From Maricaulis sp034659015 (GTDB lineage: Bacteria; Pseudomonadota; Alphaproteobacteria; Caulobacterales; Maricaulaceae), in contig JAYEGL010000016.1 in NCBI GenBank assembly GCA_034659015.1, positions 120,932 through 184,931 on the forward strand: a stretch of 64,000 nucleotides of DNA. Reading direction: 5' to 3'. Shown here in pieces: positions 18,120 to 27,605 of the stretch. The position numbers were made by a program, and so were the translations under genes. How positions within the stretch are numbered: position 1 is the stretch's first letter; each line of letters starts with the position of its first letter. The notes under the pieces are model-generated. The model worked only from the letters and a program-made list of their open reading frames with translations. It searched no databases and was not told the origin of the DNA.

Positions 18120-18302
18120 ATGGCCGTCCCTAAGAGAAAAACCACGCCGAGCAAGCGCGGCATGCGCCGGGCCCACGACAAGCTGTCCAGCCCGGTCTAC
18201 GTCGAGGACAAGGATAGCGGTGAACTGCGCCGTCCGCACCATGTCGACTTGAAGTCCGGCATGTATCGCGGCCGCCAGATCCTGGAGCCGAAGGACGACT
18301 GA
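18120..18302 (+). CDS. rpmF: 50S ribosomal protein L32
   Basis: The 60-residue basic ribosomal protein MAVPKRKTTPSKRGMRRAHD is a clear L32 N-terminus. The protein lacks the Cys zinc ribbon pairs, as is common in proteobacteria. It is a single gene with its own promoter-like sequence and terminator, and is not next to plsX as in many bacteria. Confidence 0.97.
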   Translation: MAVPKRKTTPSKRGMRRAHDKLSSPVYVEDKDSGELRRPHHVDLKSGMYRGRQILEPKDD

Positions 18303-18331
18303 TCCGTCCTGTCGACGTTGTGAATTCGAAG

Positions 18332-18359
18332 CGCGCCCGGTGAAAATCGGGCGCGTTTT
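18332..18359 (+). terminator. Intrinsic terminator after rpmF
   Basis: The 8-bp stem CGCGCCCG/CGGGCGCG (18332-18339 and 18348-18355) with an 8-base loop is followed by TTTT. It lies 29 bases past the rpmF stop. Confidence 0.85.
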
Positions 18360-18404
18360 CGTTGGGGCCGGCCGGAACCGGGCCTTGGGGAAATGGGGAA
18401 CGTG

Positions 18405-20075
18405 ATGGCCAGCGATATCGAGATTGCGCGGGCGGCAACGCTCAAACCCGTCACCGAGATTGCCGCGAGCCTCGGCATTCCGGACAGTGCCATCGAGCCC
18501 TATGGCCGTACCAAGGCGAAGCTGACCGGCGATTTCATCGCGGGCCTCAAGGAACGCCCCCGCGGCAAGCTGGTGCTGGTCACGGCGATTTCCCCGACCC
18601 CGGCAGGCGAGGGCAAGACGACCACGACGGTCGGTCTGGGCGACGGCCTGTCGCGGATCGGCAAGAAGGCGGCGATCTGCCTGCGCGAGCCCTCGCTGGG
18701 CCCGTGTTTCGGCATGAAGGGCGGAGCGGCCGGGGGCGGCCGGGCCCAGGCCGTGCCGATGGAGGATATCAATCTCCACTTCACCGGCGATTTCCACGCC
18801 ATCACCTCGGCGCACAACCTGCTCGCGGCGATGCTCGACAACCACATCCACTGGGGCAATGCGCTGGAGATCGACACGCGCCGCATCGCATTGCGGCGGG
18901 TTCTCGACATGAATGACCGGGCCCTGCGCGACACCGTGCTTGCGCTGGGCGGACCGGCCAACGGCCTGCCGCGTGAAAGCGGGTTCGACATCACGGTTGC
19001 CTCCGAAGTCATGGCGATTCTCTGCCTGGCGACCGATCTGGATGACCTCAAGCGCCGCCTCGGCGATATCGTGGTGGCCGAGCGCGCCGACCGCAGCCCG
19101 GTCACGGCGCGCGATCTGGGCGCGGACGGGGCAATGACCGTCCTTTTGAAAACGGCGTTCCAGCCCAACCTGGTGCAGACGCTGGAGCACACGCCGGCCT
19201 TCATCCATGGCGGCCCCTTCGCCAATATCGCCCATGGCTGCAATTCGCTGGTGGCGACGGACACGGCGCTGCGACTGGCCGACTATGTCGTCACCGAGGC
19301 CGGGTTCGGCGCCGATCTGGGCGCAGAGAAATTCTTCGACATCAAGTGCCGCAAGGGCGGGCTTGCGCCGGATGCGGCCGTGCTGGTCGCCACGGTGCGC
19401 GCCCTGAAGATGAATGGCGGCGTGGCGAAGGACGACCTGCTCGGCGAGAATACCGCCGCCGTGGGGGCCGGCTGCGCCAATCTCGGCCGGCATATCGAGA
19501 ACATGAAGCAGTTCGGCGTGCCGGTCGTCGTGGCGATCAATCATTTCAGTGCCGATACCGACGCCGAGATCGACACCGTGAAGGTCTATTGCGCCGAGCA
19601 TGGCGTCGAGGCCGTGCTGGCGACCCACTGGGCCGAGGGCGGCGCGGGTACCGAGGTGTTGGCCGAAGCCGTCGTGGCGCAGGTCGAGGCTGGTGAGGCC
19701 CGTTTCAAGCCGCTCTATGAGGACAGTCTGAGCCTGGAAGAGAAGATCGAGACCGTCGCCCGCCGGATCTACCGCGCCGCGGACGTTTCGATCGACCGGG
19801 CGGCGCGCGAGCAGCTGAAGCGCTGGCAGGCGGCGGGCTATGGCGATCTGCCGGTCTGTATGGCCAAGACGCCGTATTCCTTCTCCGCCGATCCGGCGCG
19901 GCTCGGCGCGGCGGAAGGCCATGTCCTGCCCGTGCGCGAGGTGCGCCTGTCGGCCGGGGCCGGTTTCGTGGTCGCGATCTGCGGCACGATCATGACCATG
20001 CCGGGCCTGCCGCGCAAACCGGCCGCGCTGGGCATCGATCTGGATGCCGACGGGCGGATCGAAGGCCTCTTCTAG
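18405..20075 (+). CDS. fhs: Formate--tetrahydrofolate ligase
   Basis: ATP-dependent formation of 10-formyl-THF from formate, feeding one-carbon metabolism. About 556 residues with the P-loop PTPAGEGKTTTTVGLGD, the block REPSLGPCFGMKGGAAGGG, the adenine/folate region PFANIAHGCNS and DIKCRKGGL. The ATG at 18405 has GGGGA 5 bases upstream; an in-frame ATG at 18393 would add four residues. Probably a single transcription unit. Confidence 0.97.
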   Translation: MASDIEIARAATLKPVTEIAASLGIPDSAIEPYGRTKAKLTGDFIAGLKERPRGKLVLVTAISPTPAGEGKTTTTVGLGDGLSRIGKKAAICLREPSLGPCFGMKGGAAGGGRAQAVPMEDINLHFTGDFHAITSAHNLLAAMLDNHIHWGNALEIDTRRIALRRVLDMNDRALRDTVLALGGPANGLPRESGFDITVASEVMAILCLATDLDDLKRRLGDIVVAERADRSPVTARDLGADGAMTVLLKTAFQPNLVQTLEHTPAFIHGGPFANIAHGCNSLVATDTALRLADYVVTEAGFGADLGAEKFFDIKCRKGGLAPDAAVLVATVRALKMNGGVAKDDLLGENTAAVGAGCANLGRHIENMKQFGVPVVVAINHFSADTDAEIDTVKVYCAEHGVEAVLATHWAEGGAGTEVLAEAVVAQVEAGEARFKPLYEDSLSLEEKIETVARRIYRAADVSIDRAAREQLKRWQAAGYGDLPVCMAKTPYSFSADPARLGAAEGHVLPVREVRLSAGAGFVVAICGTIMTMPGLPRKPAALGIDLDADGRIEGLF

Positions 20076-20158
20076 CCCGCATCGCGGCCGCACGGGCTTG
20101 CGTCAGGCGTTGCCTCGGTTATGAAGCGGCCACCACGCTTTTTGCCGAAGAGAGTCCC

Positions 20159-21430
<1,272 letters not shown>

Positions 21431-21452
21431 GGGTTTCGTTCCTCCTTTCGTT

Positions 21453-21617
21453 GTCATCCCGGCCGAATGCCCCGCGAAGGCGGGGCGCAGAGCCGGGACC
21501 CATACGCTCGCTGCTGGCCGGTAGCAGGCGCGCTGTCTGCGCCAATCGGGCCCGACACCGGGGTTATGGGTCCCGGACCTCCGCCCGGCCCAGGGCCGGG
21601 CATCCATCCGGGATGAC
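21453..21617. repeat. Dispersed palindromic repeat, GTCATCCCGG type, copy 2
   Basis: Bounded by GTCATCCCGG (21453-21462) and CCGGGATGAC (21608-21617). Inner blocks CCCCGCGAAGGCGGGG and a GGGACCCATA/TATGGGTCCC pair match copy 1. It takes up about half of the 355-base eno-ftsB gap. In the remaining bases (21618-21785) I see no gene. Confidence 0.8.
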
Positions 21618-21785
21618 AGTGTGTTGGGGCAGAGGATTTGAATTGGCGGCGCCCTCCGGAATCGCCCCAATCCGGACCAACCTCTTACCCATCCCTGAAT
21701 CCCGGATTCACCGTTCCTAAAGCCTGAACGTGTTGAATCAGAATCGGGACATGAAGCCGGCCCGGGGAAGGTCGGCCAGATACGG

Positions 21786-22100
21786 ATGGTGGACGTGGAC
21801 GCGATCAAGCGTTTCGGAACGAGTGTCTTTCTCGCGGTGGCGATTGCCTATTTCGGCTATCATGCGCTGACCGGCGAGCAGGGTGTGCTCAACTGGATCG
21901 TCGTGGAGAACGAGATCCGGGCGGCCGAGGCCGAGCTGGCCATCGCCGTCGCCGAACGCCGCGAACTGGAAGACACCGCCGCCCGCCTGCGTTCCGACAG
22001 CCTGGACCTCGACTACGTCGAGGAACGCGCCCGCGACATCCTCAACGTCGCCCATCCGCGCGAATTCATCGTCGAGATCGAGCCGGACCCGCAGCGGTAG
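21786..22100 (+). CDS. ftsB: FtsB/DivIC-like septum formation initiator
   Basis: The 104-residue bitopic cell-division protein has one transmembrane helix (about 10-28) followed by a heptad-rich coiled coil (about 42-72, ENEIRAAEAELAIAVAERRE) and a short C-terminal region. It would join the FtsL-FtsQ complex at the division site. Position downstream of eno fits the alphaproteobacterial FtsB. The start is not firmly fixed. Confidence 0.87.
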   Translation: MVDVDAIKRFGTSVFLAVAIAYFGYHALTGEQGVLNWIVVENEIRAAEAELAIAVAERRELEDTAARLRSDSLDLDYVEERARDILNVAHPREFIVEIEPDPQR

Positions 22101-22112
22101 GCGCCTAAAAAC

Positions 22113-22224
22113 GTCATCCCAGCGAAAGCTGGGACCTCGCGCCGCAAGCTCCGTACCACGCGCAATTTTCGCCCTCACACTTCGCCCTTCCGACCGTCTG
22201 GGTCCCAGCTTTCGCTGGGATGAC
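22113..22224. repeat. Dispersed palindromic repeat with perfect 24-base arms
   Basis: Arms 22113-22136 (GTCATCCCAGCGAAAGC...) and 22201-22224 are exact complements over 24 bases, around a 64-base centre. Same GTCATCCC...GGGATGAC ends as the elements at 14710 and 21453 but a different inner sequence. It starts 13 bases after the ftsB stop. Confidence 0.85.
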
Positions 22225-22308
22225 GGCGTTTAATCGGCCTAAGACTGCGTATCGGCGCCAAACCCCGCATGCGCCTTTTTCGCGGCTTGCGCTTGCCGTT
22301 CACGTCAT

Positions 22309-22363
22309 CCATCTGATATGCGGCACTGACCGTCAGATGGGAGCGCGAAAGATATATTTCGCG
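22309..22363. promoter_or_regulatory. Two adjacent inverted repeats upstream of pdhA
   Basis: CCATCTGA (22309-22316) pairs with TCAGATGG (22333-22340), 8-bp arms and a 16-base spacer. Just after it, CGCGAAA (22344-22350) pairs with TTTCGCG (22357-22363), 7-bp arms around GATATA. The second ends 9 bases before the pdhA ATG and occupies the place where a ribosome binding site would be. Possible operator or RNA hairpin controlling the pdh operon. Confidence 0.4.
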
Positions 22364-22372
22364 TGCGAATAA

Positions 22373-23389
22373 ATGGCTGCGAAGCGCACGAACAAGTCCT
22401 CCAGTTCCAAATCCTCCGCCAAGAGCGCCGGAAAAGACGAGCTGCTTCAGTACTATCGCGAGATGCTGCTGATGCGGCGTTTCGAGGAAAAGGCCGGCCA
22501 GCTCTACGGCATGGGTCTGATTGCGGGCTTCTGCCATCTCTATATCGGCCAGGAAGCGGTGGTGACCGGGATCCAGGCGGCGCTGGAAGAGGGCGACCAG
22601 GTGATCACCGGCTATCGCGATCACGCCCACATGCTGGCCACGGGCATGGATCCCAATGGCGTGATGGCCGAGCTGACCGGCCGCGAGGGCGGCTATTCGC
22701 GCGGCAAGGGCGGTTCGATGCACATGTTCTCGCGGGAGAAGAAATTCTTCGGCGGTCACGGCATTGTCGGCGCCCAGGTCTCGCTGGGCACGGGTCTGGC
22801 CTTCGCCAACCGCTACAAGGAAGACAAGACCGTCTCCATCACCTATTTCGGCGACGGCGCGGCCAATCAGGGCCAGGTCTATGAGAGCTTCAACATGGCC
22901 AAGCTCTGGGACCTGCCGGTGGTCTATGTCATCGAGAACAACCAGTACGCCATGGGCACGGCGGTCAAGCGCGCCTCTTCTGAGACCCATCTGTACAAGC
23001 GCGGTGCCAGTTTCGGCATTCCCGGCGAGGAGGTCGACGGCATGGACGTGGAAGCCGTGAAGGCGGCTGCGGCCAAGGCCGTCAAGCACGCCCGTGACGG
23101 CAAGGGCCCCTATATCCTGGAGATGAAGACCTATCGCTATCGCGGCCACTCCATGTCCGATCCGGCGAAATACCGCACGCGCGAGGAGGTCGACGACATC
23201 CGCTCGCACCACGATCCGATCGACCTGGTCAAGAAGCGCCTGATCGATGCCGGCCATGCCACCGAGGACGAGCTGAAAGAGCTCGACAAGGAGGTCAAGA
23301 AGATCGTCAACGAGGCCGCCGAATTCGCCAAGGAAAGCCCCGAGCCCGATCCGGCCGAGCTCTATACCGACGTGCTGATCGAGGCGTAG
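22373..23389 (+). CDS. pdhA: Pyruvate dehydrogenase E1 component, alpha subunit
   Basis: Thiamine-diphosphate-dependent decarboxylation of pyruvate, with PdhB. The 338-residue product has a Lys/Ser-rich N-terminal tail (1-20), YREMLLMRRFEEKAGQLYGMG, GFCHLYIGQEAV, the ThDP motif GDGAANQGQVYESFNMA with ENNQYAMGT, and the phosphorylation-loop region YRYRGHSMSDPAKYR. No good ribosome binding site is visible; an inverted repeat sits there instead. First gene of the pdh cluster. Confidence 0.97.
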   Translation: MAAKRTNKSSSSKSSAKSAGKDELLQYYREMLLMRRFEEKAGQLYGMGLIAGFCHLYIGQEAVVTGIQAALEEGDQVITGYRDHAHMLATGMDPNGVMAELTGREGGYSRGKGGSMHMFSREKKFFGGHGIVGAQVSLGTGLAFANRYKEDKTVSITYFGDGAANQGQVYESFNMAKLWDLPVVYVIENNQYAMGTAVKRASSETHLYKRGASFGIPGEEVDGMDVEAVKAAAAKAVKHARDGKGPYILEMKTYRYRGHSMSDPAKYRTREEVDDIRSHHDPIDLVKKRLIDAGHATEDELKELDKEVKKIVNEAAEFAKESPEPDPAELYTDVLIEA

Positions 23390-23391
23390 GC

Positions 23392-23778
23392 ATGAGCGCG
23401 GTCCGGACTTTCGAGATCCATACCAGCGACCAGCCGGCCAGCGCCGCCTTTTACGAGGCGACTGTCGGCTGGACTTTCGTCGAGCATAGGTTCGGCGATG
23501 TGACGTACTGGGAAATCGTGACCGGCGCCGAGGGCGGTGCCGCCGGCCGGATGATCCGGCGCATGGGGCCGAAGCCGGAGGCGGGCGCGCCCGTGATGGG
23601 TGCGGTCATCACCGTGGACGTGGCCGATATCGACACGGCCATGAAGGCCGGGCTGGACGCCGGCGGCGAGACCGCGCTGGAAAAATTCGCCCTGCCGGGC
23701 ATCGGCTGGGTCGGCTATCTCAAGGATCCCGACGGCAATGTCGTCGGCCTGTTCCAGCCGGATGGAGCGGCGGCATGA
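23392..23778 (+). CDS. VOC (glyoxalase-like) family protein
   Basis: The 128-residue vicinal-oxygen-chelate fold protein has two halves, FEIHTSDQPASAAFYEATVGW and IDTAMKAGLDAGGETALEKF...VGYLKDPDGNVVGLFQ. Of the usual metal ligands an N-terminal His (HTSD) is present; the C-terminal Glu/His position is not evident. Role unknown. It begins 3 bases after pdhA and is clearly part of the operon. Confidence 0.85.
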   Translation: MSAVRTFEIHTSDQPASAAFYEATVGWTFVEHRFGDVTYWEIVTGAEGGAAGRMIRRMGPKPEAGAPVMGAVITVDVADIDTAMKAGLDAGGETALEKFALPGIGWVGYLKDPDGNVVGLFQPDGAAA

Positions 23779-23866
23779 TCGTGTCTGTCCGGTCCGGCAC
23801 TGTGTTCCGGCCTCGCCTTTCGGGCGAGTGCGTGCGGGACTGTGCGCCTTCAAGGGGAGGGGCAGG

Positions 23867-24277
23867 ATGACGCCGCAAGTGAAGCATTTTCTGGATAGCT
23901 GGCACCGCGCTGTGGAGACCCGCGACGAGGCGCTGCTCGCCTCGATCATCGCGGAGGGCTGCGAGCTGCATTCGCCGGTCGTCTGGAAACCCGCCGCCGA
24001 CAAGCACTATCTGCTGCATATCCTGATGGGCGTGATCACCACGATCGACGGGTTCGACTATCGCCGGCAATGGGTCGACGGCAACGAGATCCTGCTGGAA
24101 TTCACCGGCACGGTGGACGGCAAGGGCCTCGTGGGGATCGACAAGATCTCGCTCAATGACGATGGCCATATGGACCGGATCGAAGTGTTGATCCGGCCGA
24201 TGAACACGCTGATCGAATTCGCCACCCGCATGCGCGAACACGCGCTGCGTTACAAGCCCGAAGCGGCCAATAGCTGA
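23867..24277 (+). CDS. NTF2/SnoaL-like domain protein
   Basis: The 136-residue single-domain protein (TPQVKHFLDSWHRAVETRDEAL ... LHSPVVWKP ... LLHILMGVITTIDGFDYRRQWV) is typical of the SnoaL/NTF2-like cone fold. Substrate or partner is unknown. The ATG at 23867 is chosen because AGGGGAGGGG precedes it at ideal distance. Lies between pdhA-VOC and pdhB in the same orientation. Confidence 0.8.
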   Translation: MTPQVKHFLDSWHRAVETRDEALLASIIAEGCELHSPVVWKPAADKHYLLHILMGVITTIDGFDYRRQWVDGNEILLEFTGTVDGKGLVGIDKISLNDDGHMDRIEVLIRPMNTLIEFATRMREHALRYKPEAANS

Positions 24278-24316
24278 TTTCGGAACAGAGAATTTTGACA
24301 CAGGACACGAAGAGCC

Positions 24317-25741
24317 ATGTCGATTGAAGTCCTCATGCCGGCCCTTTCGCCCACGATGGAAGAAGGCACGCTTGCCAAATGGCTGATCAAGGAAGGCGAC
24401 ACTGTCGAGAGCGGTGACGTGATTGCCGAGATCGAGACCGACAAGGCGACGATGGAAGTCGAGGCCGTGGAAGAGGGTGTTGTCGCCAAACTCCTGGTCG
24501 AGGAAGGCACGGAAGGCGTGAAGGTCAATGCCGCCATCGCCCTGCTGGCCGAGGAGGGCGAGGATCCCGACAGCGTCGAGGCGCCCAAGTCCGGCGGCAG
24601 CGACGCGTCGTCCTCCAAGGATGAGCGCGACGAGGATGACGATGGCGACGACAAGGGCAGCGATGACGACGCACCGTCCTCGCCGGACGGCGAGCCGGTC
24701 TTCGTCGACCATGCCGCGCCGGACGCCTCGGACCCGGAAATCCCCGAAGGCACGAAGATGGTCGAGACCGCCCTGCGCGACGCGATCCGCGACGCCATGG
24801 CCGAGGAAATGCGCCGTGACGAGACCGTCTTCGTGATGGGCGAGGAAGTCGCCGAATACGAGGGCGCCTACAAGGTCACCCGCGGCCTGCTGGACGAGTT
24901 CGGCCCCAAGCGCGTGGTCGACACGCCGATCACCGAGCACGGCTTTGCCGGGCTGGGCGTGGGCGCGGCCTTCAACGGGCTCAAGCCGGTCGTGGAATTC
25001 ATGACTTTCAACTTCGCCATGCAGGCGATCGACCAGATCATCAATTCCGCTGCCAAGACGCTTTACATGTCCGGCGGCCAGATGGGCTGTCCCATCGTCT
25101 TCCGCGGCCCCAACGGCGCGGCCAGCCGGGTCGGCGCCCAGCACTCCCAGGACTATTCGGCCTGGTATGCCAATGTGCCCGGCCTCAAGGTGATCGCGCC
25201 CTATGACGCGGCCGACGCCAAGGGCCTCCTGAAGGCCGCGATCCGCGATCCCAACCCGGTCGTCTTCCTGGAACACGAGCTGATCTACGGCGAAAGCTTC
25301 GACGTGCCGGACATGGAGGACTGGGTCCTGCCGATCGGCAAGGCCAAGGTCCGCCGCGAAGGCAAGGACGTCACCATCACCGCCCATTCGCGCATGGTCG
25401 GCTTTGCCCTGGAAGCCGCTGAAAAGCTGGCGGAAGAGGGGATCGAGGCCGAGGTGATCGATCTGCGCACCCTGCGTCCGCTGGACACGGAGACCGTGGT
25501 CAATTCGGTCAAGAAGACCAATCGTATCGTCTGCGCCGAGGAAGGCTGGGGCCGGATGGGCGTCGGCGCGGAAATCGCCGCCGTCGTCACCGCGGAAGCC
25601 TTCGACTATCTCGACGCCCCGCCCGCCCGCGTCCACCAGGCCGACGTGCCGCTGCCCTATGCCGACAATCTGGAGAAACTCTCCCTGCCGGGCGTGGAGG
25701 ACATCGTGAAGGCGGCGAAGGCTGTCTGCTACGCGGAGTAG
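24317..25741 (+). CDS. pdhB: Pyruvate dehydrogenase E1 component, beta subunit, with N-terminal lipoyl domain
   Basis: Forms the E1 heterotetramer with PdhA. The 474-residue product has a lipoyl domain at 1-78 (lipoyl-Lys in IETDKATMEVEA), an acidic Ser/Asp-rich linker (about 85-140), and a transketolase-like beta-subunit domain (about 148-474: FVMGEEVAEYEGAYKVT, DTPITEHGFAG, FMTFNFAMQAIDQI). A lipoyl domain on E1 beta is a known alphaproteobacterial arrangement. The lipoyl domain is nearly identical to that of PdhC. Confidence 0.97.
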   Translation: MSIEVLMPALSPTMEEGTLAKWLIKEGDTVESGDVIAEIETDKATMEVEAVEEGVVAKLLVEEGTEGVKVNAAIALLAEEGEDPDSVEAPKSGGSDASSSKDERDEDDDGDDKGSDDDAPSSPDGEPVFVDHAAPDASDPEIPEGTKMVETALRDAIRDAMAEEMRRDETVFVMGEEVAEYEGAYKVTRGLLDEFGPKRVVDTPITEHGFAGLGVGAAFNGLKPVVEFMTFNFAMQAIDQIINSAAKTLYMSGGQMGCPIVFRGPNGAASRVGAQHSQDYSAWYANVPGLKVIAPYDAADAKGLLKAAIRDPNPVVFLEHELIYGESFDVPDMEDWVLPIGKAKVRREGKDVTITAHSRMVGFALEAAEKLAEEGIEAEVIDLRTLRPLDTETVVNSVKKTNRIVCAEEGWGRMGVGAEIAAVVTAEAFDYLDAPPARVHQADVPLPYADNLEKLSLPGVEDIVKAAKAVCYAE

Positions 25742-25745
25742 GGGA

Positions 25746-26153
25746 ATGGCCGAAGCTCCCACCAAATCCTGGCGTGCCGGCGGCTGTCATTGCGGCGCCG
25801 TGCGCTTCGAGGTGAATGTGACCGACGCGGTCGTGGCGATCTCGTGCAATTGCTCGCTGTGCGCCAAGACGGGTTTCATCCATCTCGTGGTGGACGAGGC
25901 CGATTTCCGCGTCACCCAGGGCGAAGAGAATATCGGCGAATATTCCTTCCACACGCTCACGGCCAAACACCGCTCGTGCAGCACCTGCCACGTGACCACG
26001 CACCAGACGATGCGCTCGCGCCCGGACGGGATCTCCGTCAATCTGCGCTGCCTGGACGCCGATGCGAACCTGCAGCTGCGCTTCCAGGAATTCGACGGGG
26101 CGAGCTGGGACGAAGACGGCGATATGCCAATGACCGCGGCCAACCAGGCCTGA
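25746..26153 (+). CDS. GFA / CENP-V zinc-domain protein
   Basis: The 135-residue protein of the glutathione-dependent formaldehyde-activating (GFA) family has zinc-ligand cysteines in GGCHCGAVRFE, CNCSLCAKTGF and SCSTCHVTTH. Members bind zinc and often act near glutathione chemistry; the reaction here is unknown. It is placed 4 bases after pdhB and 15 bases before pdhC, inside the pyruvate dehydrogenase operon. Confidence 0.87.
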   Translation: MAEAPTKSWRAGGCHCGAVRFEVNVTDAVVAISCNCSLCAKTGFIHLVVDEADFRVTQGEENIGEYSFHTLTAKHRSCSTCHVTTHQTMRSRPDGISVNLRCLDADANLQLRFQEFDGASWDEDGDMPMTAANQA

Positions 26154-26168
26154 ACGAGGACAAGACCC

Positions 26169-27527
26169 ATGGCGATCGAAATCCTGATGCCGGCCCTGTC
26201 GCCCACGATGGAAGAGGGCACGCTGGCCAAATGGCATGTGAAAAAGGGCGATACCGTCGAGAGCGGTGACGTCATTGCCGAGATCGAGACCGACAAGGCG
26301 ACCATGGAAGTGGAAGCCGTCGACGAGGGCACGATCGGCGAGATCCGGGTCTCCGAAGGCACGGAAGGCGTGAAGGTCAACGCCGTCATCGCCATGCTGC
26401 TGGAAGAGGGCGAGGACGAAAGCGCGCTTTCTGCCCCCGCCGAAGGTGGGGGAAGTGGGCCCTCCGTAGCCTCAGGCGAAGGAGGGGACGAAGGGGGCGC
26501 CGCCAAGGGCGGCGAGAAGTCCGACGCCAAGTCCGGCAAGTCCTCCGGCGGTTCCAGCTCCCGCAAGCTCGAGGATACCCCGTCCGACACCAAGGCTCCG
26601 CCGGCCCCGTCGAAAGACGGCGAGCGCATCAAGGCCAGCCCGCTGGCGCGCCGGATCGCCGCCGACAAGGGTCTGGATCTGAAAACCATCGAGGGTTCCG
26701 GCCCTTACGGCCGGATCGTCAAGCGCGACGTGGAGAGCGCCCAGCCGTCCGCCGCTGCCTCCAAGGAAGCCGAAGCCCCGGCCTCGGCACCGGTCGACGC
26801 CGACGATCCGCTCAAGGCCTATGGCATCGCCCGCGACCGCTACGAGGTGGAAAAGGCCGACAACATCACGAAGATCTCCGCCAAGCGCCTCGCGGAAAGC
26901 TTCCGCGACATCCCGCACTTCCCGCTCAATGTGGACTGCCGGATCGACGCGCTGCTGGACTTCCGCAAGCGCGTGAACGCCGCGGCGGAAAAGGATGGCG
27001 ACAAGGTCTCGGTCAACGACATCCTGATCAAGGCGTCCGGCCTGGCGCTCAAGAAGGTGCCCGCGGCCAATTCCTCCTGGATCGAGGGCGGCATGATCGC
27101 GCGGCACAAGCATGCCGACGTGTCGGTGGCCGTGGCGATCGAGGGTGGTCTCATCACCCCCATCGTCAAGGATGCCGACTTGAAAGGCCTGGTCGACATT
27201 TCCCGCGAGATGAAGGACCTGGCCGCCCGCGCCCGCGAGAAAAAGCTCAAGCCCGAGGAATTCCAGGGCGGTACGTTCAGCCTGTCCAATCTGGGCATGT
27301 TCGGCATCGACAGCTTTTCCTCCATCATCAACCCGCCCCAGGGCATGATCCTGTCGGTCGGTGCCGGCGAACAGCGCCCGGTCGTCAAGGACGGCGCGCT
27401 GGCCATCGCGACGGTGATGACGGTGACGCTGACCTGCGACCACCGCGTGGTCGACGGCGCCACCGGCGCGAAATGGCTCCAGGCCTTCAAGACCTTCGTC
27501 GAAGACCCGATGACGATGTTGATGTGA
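26169..27527 (+). CDS. pdhC: Dihydrolipoamide acetyltransferase (E2 of pyruvate dehydrogenase)
   Basis: Core E2 of the complex, 452 residues. Lipoyl domain 1-78 (Lys in IETDKATMEVEA), then a long flexible linker, a peripheral subunit-binding domain (about 157-192, ASPLARRIAADKGLDL...GPYGRIVKRDV) and the catalytic domain (about 230-452) with the His/Asp active-site block CDHRVVDGATGAKWL. The linker at about 86-111 is glycine-rich and encoded by two tandem GC-rich hairpins, which looks like an in-frame repeat insertion. No E3 gene follows in this window. Confidence 0.97.
   Translation: MAIEILMPALSPTMEEGTLAKWHVKKGDTVESGDVIAEIETDKATMEVEAVDEGTIGEIRVSEGTEGVKVNAVIAMLLEEGEDESALSAPAEGGGSGPSVASGEGGDEGGAAKGGEKSDAKSGKSSGGSSSRKLEDTPSDTKAPPAPSKDGERIKASPLARRIAADKGLDLKTIEGSGPYGRIVKRDVESAQPSAAASKEAEAPASAPVDADDPLKAYGIARDRYEVEKADNITKISAKRLAESFRDIPHFPLNVDCRIDALLDFRKRVNAAAEKDGDKVSVNDILIKASGLALKKVPAANSSWIEGGMIARHKHADVSVAVAIEGGLITPIVKDADLKGLVDISREMKDLAARAREKKLKPEEFQGGTFSLSNLGMFGIDSFSSIINPPQGMILSVGAGEQRPVVKDGALAIATVMTVTLTCDHRVVDGATGAKWLQAFKTFVEDPMTMLM
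26427..26500. repeat. Palindromic repeat inside the pdhC linker
   Basis: Within the coding sequence two hairpin-like blocks follow each other: CCCCCgccgaaggtGGGGG (about 26434-26452) and CCCTCC...GGAGGG (about 26460-26486, inner GCCTcaGGC). They resemble the GC-rich intergenic palindromes of this genome and keep the frame open, encoding a Gly/Ser/Glu-rich stretch. Confidence 0.5.
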
Positions 27528-27532
27528 CAGGT

Positions 27533-27570
27533 GGGGACAGACACGTAAGCACGCTTACGTGTCTGTCCCC
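27533..27570. repeat. 38-base palindrome, copy 1 (REP-like)
   Basis: GGGGACAGACACGTAAG, a 4-base loop, then its exact 17-base complement. An identical 38-base copy is at 28405-28442, so the two flank the thioesterase gene. The GGGGACAGACAC / GTGTCTGTCCCC ends resemble REP palindromes mobilised by RAYT (TnpA-REP) transposases. It follows pdhC by 5 bases and may fold at the mRNA end. Confidence 0.85.
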
Positions 27571-27605
27571 ATTCTGCCGCCAACGCTCAAACCGGCGAGA
27601 ACACG

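Noticed and set aside
16437..18302. Long plus-strand frame that would fuse upstream sequence to rpmF
   Set aside because: It crosses the decarboxylase (minus) and DUF2807 (other frame) genes. Only the last 60 codons, from the ATG at 18120, are L32.
27533..27570. The 38-base palindrome as a rho-independent terminator of the pdh operon
   Set aside because: There is no T-run on either side, and an identical copy occurs at another place, so a repeat element is the better description.
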